A stretch of DNA of 64,000 bases from Thozetella sp. PMI_491 (lineage: Eukaryota; Ascomycota; Sordariomycetes; Chaetosphaeriales; Chaetosphaeriaceae), in contig MU270015.1 in NCBI GenBank assembly GCA_021432635.1, positions 1,965,860 through 2,029,859 on the forward strand, written 5' to 3'. The notes below the pieces were generated by a model. That model had not been told where the DNA came from, made no database searches, and was given only the letters and a program-made list of their open reading frames with translations. Both the position numbers and the translations under genes were made by a program. Every line of letters begins with the position of its first letter. The first letter of the stretch is position 1. Positions 58,250 to 64,000 of the stretch are shown piece by piece.

Positions 58250-59362
58250 CTATGGACTAACCTGCAGCACGCTGTCCCAATCTTGCTTCTCGCACCACTT
58301 TGTGGTTGACAGCAAATTCGCCGACACACCAAGGTCGGCTGGCTGCACAATGCTCTTATCAACCAGTCCTCCATCGTAGCCGAACTCAACGCAAAAGCCC
58401 ATCATGTCCATGTGCTCCTGGTCCAGCTCAGGGTCTCCTGACGAGAGGTCTGGGTTTACATCGACAAACTCAATGCCCTTCTTGAGGGTCCGAGCCAACG
58501 TGGTAGCAAAACCACGGTAGCTGAGCCACTCCTTGACACCAACGATTCTTTTTCCTGGGGCCGCCAGAAGCAGGGCCTGGACGAGAACGCCAGTGTCGTC
58601 GACTACAGAGTACATTGGAAGAGGTGCCGAAGCTACCGGGTCGGCCAACGTCAGAGTGAGAGTGTCTTTGGCCTCGTTCTGTAAAACGGTGAGTGGCTAA
58701 TACCGGCGGAGCACCGAAGGTAGAAAAGATTGTGTAGAGATGGCAGTGAAACTTCAATAACGTACCAGCTTGGGCAGAGTGAAGGCACCCGTGGGCCCCA
58801 AGAGGTTTTCCAAAAACAGCCCGGCGTAGAGGACGGTCGTCTTCTCCCAGAGCTTTGGATGGGCCGATCTGCCATACTCCTCGGCTATACCTTTCCCGTC
58901 GAAGTGATACACATGAGTGTACTTTCCTCCGCTTACCTTGGTCGCATTGGGAAGGGCGGAAAAGATGAATCGGTCAAGAGTGTCGACTTTAGCAGCGGCG
59001 TCTATGATGTTTCGGCCCTGCTGGGCCTCGTATTCCCTGCAGAAAGCCCCGATGCTCTGACCAGCCGCGACAGCCTTCTCACGCTGCGATGGATCGGCAT
59101 ATGCATACCAGAAGTCTGTCACGCTGAAGATGGCCGATGCTCCCTTGAAGGCGGCCTCGAGGGAGGAAGGCTCGTCGAAGTTGCCCGTCACCACGTCAAC
59201 CCCACGCGAGGCCAAAGACGTGGCCTTTGCCGACGAAGGATCGCGAGTGACTGCACGAAGAGCGTAGGGAGAAGGCGAAAGAGAGAGAAAGTGGGAGATG
59301 ATGGAGCCTCCCTGGTTGCCAGTGGCACCAAGGACAACGAGAAGAGGCTTCTGCGAGGTCAT
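58250..59362 (-). CDS. NmrA-like NAD(P)-binding protein
   Basis: Two exons (59362-58766, 58678-58250) join in phase to 341 residues. The N-terminal VVLGATGNQGGSIISHFL is the GxxGxxG motif of the NmrA family (PF05368). VTRDPSSAKATSLASRGVDV, GASAIFSVTDFWYAY and FIFSALPNATKVSGGKY follow in family order. YTHVYHFDGKGIAEEYGR has the downstream lysine of the family but not an SDR YxxxK active site. NmrA-like proteins sense the NAD(P) redox state and bind regulators, or act as reductases in some clusters. A Zn2Cys6 regulator gene starts about 1.2 kb upstream on the same strand, which fits a regulator/sensor pair, although this is inference. The C-terminus KQDWDSVLQVSP is the normal family end. Confidence 0.9.
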
Positions 59363-59653
59363 GGTGGAGGTTGGTATCTCGAAGTTGGAAGAGATGGTTC
59401 TTGATGATGTGTTGCTGTGATGCTATGATGATGAAGAGGTGATGTAGAAAGGATTTGAAAGAGTCTTTGGTGACAATTTATACAGGAAGAGACCGAACGG
59501 AATAGACAAACGGGTAGTCGGTCATGTATCTATTCGTGTCGTGTAGTATTAGGGAGTCCTAATAGGGTCTAGTTCCCACTGGTTTTCTATGGCCCTCTCG
59601 CGTGCCGTCCAAGTTCAATTGAGGATTAGTTCCCGCCAGGTCTAGATAAGTGG

Positions 59654-60622
59654 TTACGAATGCCCATTATGCACCTCTACGGCCAAATTCAGAAACAAGT
59701 CTCCACACAAATTGCGGCTTTGTCCGTCCAGACTTTCGGCAAATTTGTGAAAAGAACTGAGCCGCTCCCCTACCTCCTCTCCCGTCTTGACCCTAGCTGC
59801 AGCAATCCAAGCCTGTGGGGACTTTGCCATCCACAGACCGGGTCGCTTATCAAAGGGCAGGGATTCCAGGAACAGCCAGTTGGAGCAATATCCATACTTG
59901 AAGCTGTGTAGAGTCATGGCGAGGCCGTACGATATCAGGACGGTCCGCCGCAAGCTCTCCCCAAAGAGCCATTCCTGCCACAGAGACTGATCTCGAGGCA
60001 TTTTGGTCTGAGCAGACGTTATCAAGATTTGGGTCCATTCATACAGGACTGCGACATATTTCTCCTCGTTCTCCTCTTCAGGCTGCCTCGAAGAGAAAAA
60101 AGCTGTTGCAAGATAGATGAGGAGAGCTTGGAGAGCGGTCAGCGCCTCTCGGATCGGCGCCGCCTTAAAATCGATTTGCAGTAGACGATCGAGGCCCTCC
60201 CGTGAGCTGCCTGTTCCTGCCTCTAGTAGGGCCGAGAAGTGATTATAGTTGTCATGCAACTGAAGATGAGGATGGACGAACACTGCGGGCTTCCTCATCC
60301 GGATCAAATCCGGGACGGACAGGCAGCCCGCCCGCACAAACTCGAGGCCGTCTGCATGGCCTGGATTACAAATGGCCGGGTCCACGTGGGAAGGGCGGAA
60401 TCGGAGCGGCTTCATGACGCAGTATCCGGGAGAGTCGCAAGTAGAGGAGCTGAAGGAGAAACGAGGAGGCACCACGGACGGTCCGGCCACTGCCTTCAGA
60501 GGTTCAAGATCGTAGCGGCACTCCAGGCCTTTCTCGGCGCAGCGGGTGCATTTGGGCAGCTGCACGACGCATTTCCGCTTCGAGGCGGTGCAGCGACGGC
60601 ATGCCTTCCGGAGGGTCGCCAT
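59654..60622 (-). CDS. Zn2Cys6 transcription factor
   Basis: This single-exon gene encodes 322 residues. The zinc cluster starts at residue 7 and reads RKACRRCTASKRKCV then QLPKCTRCAEKGLECRYD, with standard C-x2-C-x6-C spacing in both halves. The start is the ATG of MATLRKACRRC; an upstream in-frame TTG is ignored. The rest is short for a fungal regulator and lacks a clear PF04082 domain. It contains SALLEAGTGSSREGLDRLLQ, EALTALQALLIYLATAFFSS and LWQEWLFGESLRRTVLISYG, the pattern of many small AflR-like or orphan Zn2Cys6 proteins. It lies 5' to and on the same strand as the NmrA-like gene, about 290 bp away, and may act with it. Its distance of nearly 35 kb from the polyketide genes makes a role there less likely. 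Confidence 0.88.
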   Translation of the reverse strand: MATLRKACRRCTASKRKCVVQLPKCTRCAEKGLECRYDLEPLKAVAGPSVVPPRFSFSSSTCDSPGYCVMKPLRFRPSHVDPAICNPGHADGLEFVRAGCLSVPDLIRMRKPAVFVHPHLQLHDNYNHFSALLEAGTGSSREGLDRLLQIDFKAAPIREALTALQALLIYLATAFFSSRQPEEENEEKYVAVLYEWTQILITSAQTKMPRDQSLWQEWLFGESLRRTVLISYGLAMTLHSFKYGYCSNWLFLESLPFDKRPGLWMAKSPQAWIAAARVKTGEEVGERLSSFHKFAESLDGQSRNLCGDLFLNLAVEVHNGHS

Positions 60623-61452
60623 GTTAGAAACGTGTGACAACGAGCGGGCGAGTCGCTGGGAAAGTGCTGTGGGGAGGAATAGTGCCTTGCAAAGAATGGG
60701 AGGTAGCGTTTCTCGTTGATTCGGGGAGTCGAATATTAGGTAGGTACGCTACCTGCACTGGGGCAGGTTCGAGCTGGACTAAGCCTTATTCGGTTTAGAT
60801 CCCGCAGGTCCTGGAAATGGGTCACAATGCTGTCGCGCCAATTCATACACTAGTCCAGCCTACCTACCTCAACTATCAGATCATGCGCCGGCTTACGAGT
60901 CGGCGTCGGGATCGTCTCGTTCTGGCAATAGCTGACAAAACTACAAGGACAGGCGTTTCGAGAAGATGCTGAAAGAAGAAATTCAAAGCATACAGTACGA
61001 GACGGCTACTAAAAAGAAACCAGGAGATAGGACTACGCCTACTTCCTTGCCTGTCACATAGCTTTTGATGGGAGGATGCACTGCTCTATAGGTACCCCCG
61101 CGCTTCTAAATAGAAGCAGAAACCACCTTTTTTTAAACGATAATAGGTAGTTTGCTCTGCGCTAATAAAACTGACACTGGCCAGAGTAGCTAGCAAACCT
61201 TCATATGCTAGAGCAGATAGTTTGACCTTTTGAGTACAATTACATGGAGGAAATACCTCAGTTCCCGGAGTCAAGTAGTCGAAGCGAATCCTACCCTCTT
61301 CAGATCTTGCTAGCTCCGCCAGAGTTCCTCGGAACTTGCCATTGTCTAATAGCAGCACACTAACACATTTGGCTAAAGCGAGGAGAATTGCACCAACCCG
61401 GACGCAACCCAATCACTCCATTTAACTCCTAGAAAGCCAAGGAAATACCACG
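60623..61452. other. intergenic, no supportable gene
   Basis: A frame of 108 codons on the minus strand (61086-61412) has no ATG start and no recognisable motif, and I leave it out. The rest is AT-rich and includes the regulator promoter. Confidence 0.45.
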
Positions 61453-62969
61453 CTAATTCTTCTGCCCATTCTTCCCTCGCCGTTTCTTGCGGTTCACCAC
61501 GACGATACCTTCATGCTGTGTTCGGAGATGCCTCGCGAGGTTATCATACCGCGAAAACCCCTTTTCGTGGCGTTTGCACTCGTTGACTGGGCAGAGAAAC
61601 ATGACCGTTGTGTCGTCTCCAACATCTCGCCTGTGCTTAGCACTGCCCATGTGCCGTGTCACGTCCTTCAGTGAGGAAGCAGAGAAGGCGCAGCCTGGAT
61701 CGGGGCATCGATAGGGTCGCGTCTCTTTATTGATATGAAGACTAGATACAACGGTAAGTCGTGCCTCGCCAACCAGTATCAAAGGAGAGGGGTGGCCCTT
61801 ACTTGAAAGCGGATTCGGTTTCAAATTCGGCTGTGCAATGCCAGCAGGAAATCTTGTTGGAGCTAGAACAGTTGTTGGCAGATACACTAGCTTCTTGTGC
61901 TCTGCCTGGTACAGTTGGATCTGAGCTGTTTGTTAACGTTTTATCTGACGAGAGGTCTAGGTTCGGTATCGTCAAAGCTTCCATAAAATAGTCATGAGTT
62001 TTGGTAACTGGCCGGTCTGTCGTGGACCTCGGACTGATCGATGGGCTGAGGGCCGCAACCCAGAGTCGCAGTGGGCGATTCAAGGGTGTCCGCTAGCTTA
62101 AAAACTTCAGGAGCTGTAGGTAAGTGCGATGTGGAATTCTTGATAAAAGTATCGACAGAGAAAAGCTCCTAACCCAAGAGGCCTCAGCACAGAATATACG
62201 AAATGGGCAAGTTGTCAGATCGAGGTAGCGTTAGCGTTGGCTTACCTCTAGCGGCGTCTCATCCAGTGCCAGTGACAGACTCTTAGGCATACTCGACGAC
62301 ATAGACAGATGCGATATGTTGGTTTCATCTGGTACATTGAGAGCATCGGGAAGGTAGCCTCCCGCCGAGTCTGTGAGTTTCGCGTAACTGTGGTCAGTGG
62401 GGCTAGAGGCAAAATTGGATTTCGTTTCACAGGCCTTCCAAGTTGATTCGAGCTATATGTTAGCCTGTGTCGCGAGAGTTTAGAGCATCTTGGAGGGCAG
62501 TTCTCACCAGATCTGCACAGAAACCACATGGATGATGGCATTTCTGTCGCAAGATCTGATGACAACCCCCGCTCCCCGGGCCGTCGGCCCATTGTTGATG
62601 ATGGCATTCCGGCCAGTGAGCCACCGCCTCGTCAACTGAGAACAGGAACCCCCTCAGATCTTGCAGTGGAAATACGCTGGAACCCCCAAGCCCATCATAC
62701 TGTTCTGTCACGGTACTCTCAGACGCGCTGATAGCATGAGCACACTCTCCAGTAACATCTACAACCATAGAGAAATCTATGGTTGATAATGGTTTACTGG
62801 ATGAGCTGTACTCATGCACTGCAGCGCGCACCTGGGTAGTCTCCGCGGGCAAGATCCAGTAAGATGGGTCGGGGAATTCCTCGGCAGCAATCCAAAGTTC
62901 TGATTTGAAGTGGTCGTACTGTTCCCAGCGCACGTGGGGGGCGAAACGTGTCGCTGCAACGCGTTGCAT
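61453..62969 (-). CDS. C2H2 zinc-finger protein
   Basis: Five exons (62969-62508, 62452-62246, 62168-62060, 61977-61803, 61741-61453) join to 413 residues. The third intron uses a weak GTTGCG donor and is the least certain. The N-terminal 300 residues are low in motifs and rich in Ser, Thr and acidic residues, including MQRVAATRFAPHVRWEQYD and LSMSSSMPKSLSLALDETP, as in an activation region. The C-terminus has a first, incomplete finger (CWHCTAEFETESAFNLH, created by the last splice). Two full fingers follow, CPDPGCAFSASSLKDVTRHM and CPVNECKRHEKGFSRYDNLA, and then a basic tail RKKRRGKNGQKN. It is probably a nuclear regulator of unknown targets. Confidence 0.75.
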
Positions 62970-64000
62970 GGCGAGAAGGAAATAAGACCTGAGGCCAACC
63001 GCTTAGTTGCGAGGTCTTCTGTACGAGCTAGTAGGGGTTTCTACCGCGACTGAGCAGGATACGGCCAGTGTTCTTGCTCTAGGTGGCCAGTGACCTTTCT
63101 AGAACCCGAAACACCTGAGCTCTGTTCCTGCGTAGACGGTGGAGCTCGAAGTTTTTATGTAGTATTAGGGAAACTCTTGGAGTACATTTGTGGGGTTGGA
63201 TTAAGGTACTTATAGTCAAAGGATTGGCGAGCAAAATGAGGCCAATGCATCGCGCATCGGCGAGGCAAACAAACGTCAGCGTGCGGAGGCCTCAATCTAG
63301 ACGCCAAAATTGCACAACTGGCAATACCTTCCAATAACACTGATACCTGCTGCTGGAAAAAAAATGTAGATGGTGTTGTGAGTGATGGTTCTTGTGGCCT
63401 CAACTGCAAGTTGATGTTCTCGTGGCCTCAAAAGTGGAATGTGACACGCAGGTGGCTTGCAGATGCCCAATACCTACGCAAGGCAGCGCCTGGCATATAG
63501 ACTCACTATCTGCCTAGTCAAGGCAATTTTCGCTGCTGGAACCGCTACACGTTGACAAGTGTCTAGTGAGGAGCGAAAGCTCGTCGGTGTCATAGCCAGG
63601 TTGACTGCGTCGGCAAATGCCTCAAGGGTGACCGAATGAGATGCTGTAGAAAATTGGCCCCTGTTGGCCGCGTTCGGCTGGAGGCACACAGCAGGGCGAA
63701 CCTGAACAATTTGGGTCTCCTTAAATCCTTGTTTCTCATTTATGTCTCTCGGCCTGTTCCAATCTGGGGTGGACAAGGCTAGGGCACAGGCCTGTCCGGT
63801 CCGGCATCCGGCCCTAAATAGGTACGCAATTAATTGCCGCCTGTATCCGCACTCAACTTAGTTCCCCATGATGGCGTCGCCGCGATGCATCTGTTTCATA
63901 CTGTATTCCGTAGGACTGCAATTACTTAGCTGTAAGCAGGCTCGCATTCTCCGGCCGCCTGGGACTTGCTTTCGACGCATGGTTTCGGGCAAGCCGTCCG
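62970..64000. other. window end, no gene supported
   Basis: No protein family is recognisable in the last kilobase. Short frames on the minus strand (63155-63409, 63474-63776) lack motifs and support. It includes the promoter of the C2H2 gene. Confidence 0.4.

Noticed and set aside
61086-61412. Minus-strand frame of 108 codons with a hydrophobic start
   Set aside because: The first codon is TTG rather than ATG, no motif is recognisable, and no neighbouring exon extends it.

Overview
The window is nuclear DNA of a filamentous ascomycete (Pezizomycotina). Most genes carry short introns of 50-80 bp with GTAAGT-like donors and CTAAC-like branch sites. The protein families are typical of these fungi: highly reducing and non-reducing polyketide synthases, Zn2Cys6 regulators, SAT4/rhodopsin-like membrane proteins, GH76, BAHD-type acyltransferases and berberine-bridge-like oxidases. 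I cannot name the species. I joined exons by hand from splice signals, reading phase and family motifs. All totals given are whole codons, but no transcript data were available.

Region 1 (0.5-4.1 kb) holds an UNC93-like membrane transporter and a small NAD(P)-binding protein. Region 2 (4.4-31.2 kb) is a polyketide biosynthetic gene cluster. A highly reducing PKS (KS-AT-DH-MT-ER-KR-ACP, minus strand) and a non-reducing PKS (SAT-KS-AT-PT-ACP-MT-R, plus strand) diverge from one 714-bp promoter. They are followed by a BAHD-type acyltransferase, a salicylate-hydroxylase-like FAD monooxygenase, an atypical short-chain reductase, a berberine-bridge-like FAD oxidase and a Zn2Cys6 regulator. The gene set is that of azaphilone pathways: the reducing PKS makes a reduced, C-methylated chain, the non-reducing PKS extends or aromatises it and releases an aldehyde, the monooxygenase dearomatises the ring, and the acyltransferase decorates it. 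It overlaps partly with sorbicillinoid clusters. The promoter of the two PKS genes, that of the acyltransferase/monooxygenase pair and that of the reductase share inverted copies of AAACTCCGG, with an identical 14-mer in the first two. This looks like the binding site of a pathway regulator.

Region 3 (32.4-46 kb) is looser and more AT-rich. It holds a SAT4/rhodopsin-like protein, a decayed DUF3433-like membrane gene, an intact six-exon cyclase-family gene, two related regulator-like genes without a DNA-binding domain flanking an extended-SDR reductase, a retinol-dehydrogenase-like SDR and a carboxylesterase pseudogene.

Region 4 (46.6-63 kb) holds a secreted PAF-acetylhydrolase-like esterase, a secreted GH76 mannanase, a UbiE-type methyltransferase, a CocE/NonD hydrolase, a frameshifted conserved gene, a cystathionine gamma-synthase-type PLP enzyme, an NmrA-like protein beside a Zn2Cys6 regulator, and a C2H2 zinc-finger protein. 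I recognised no tRNA, rRNA, CRISPR array or intact transposon.
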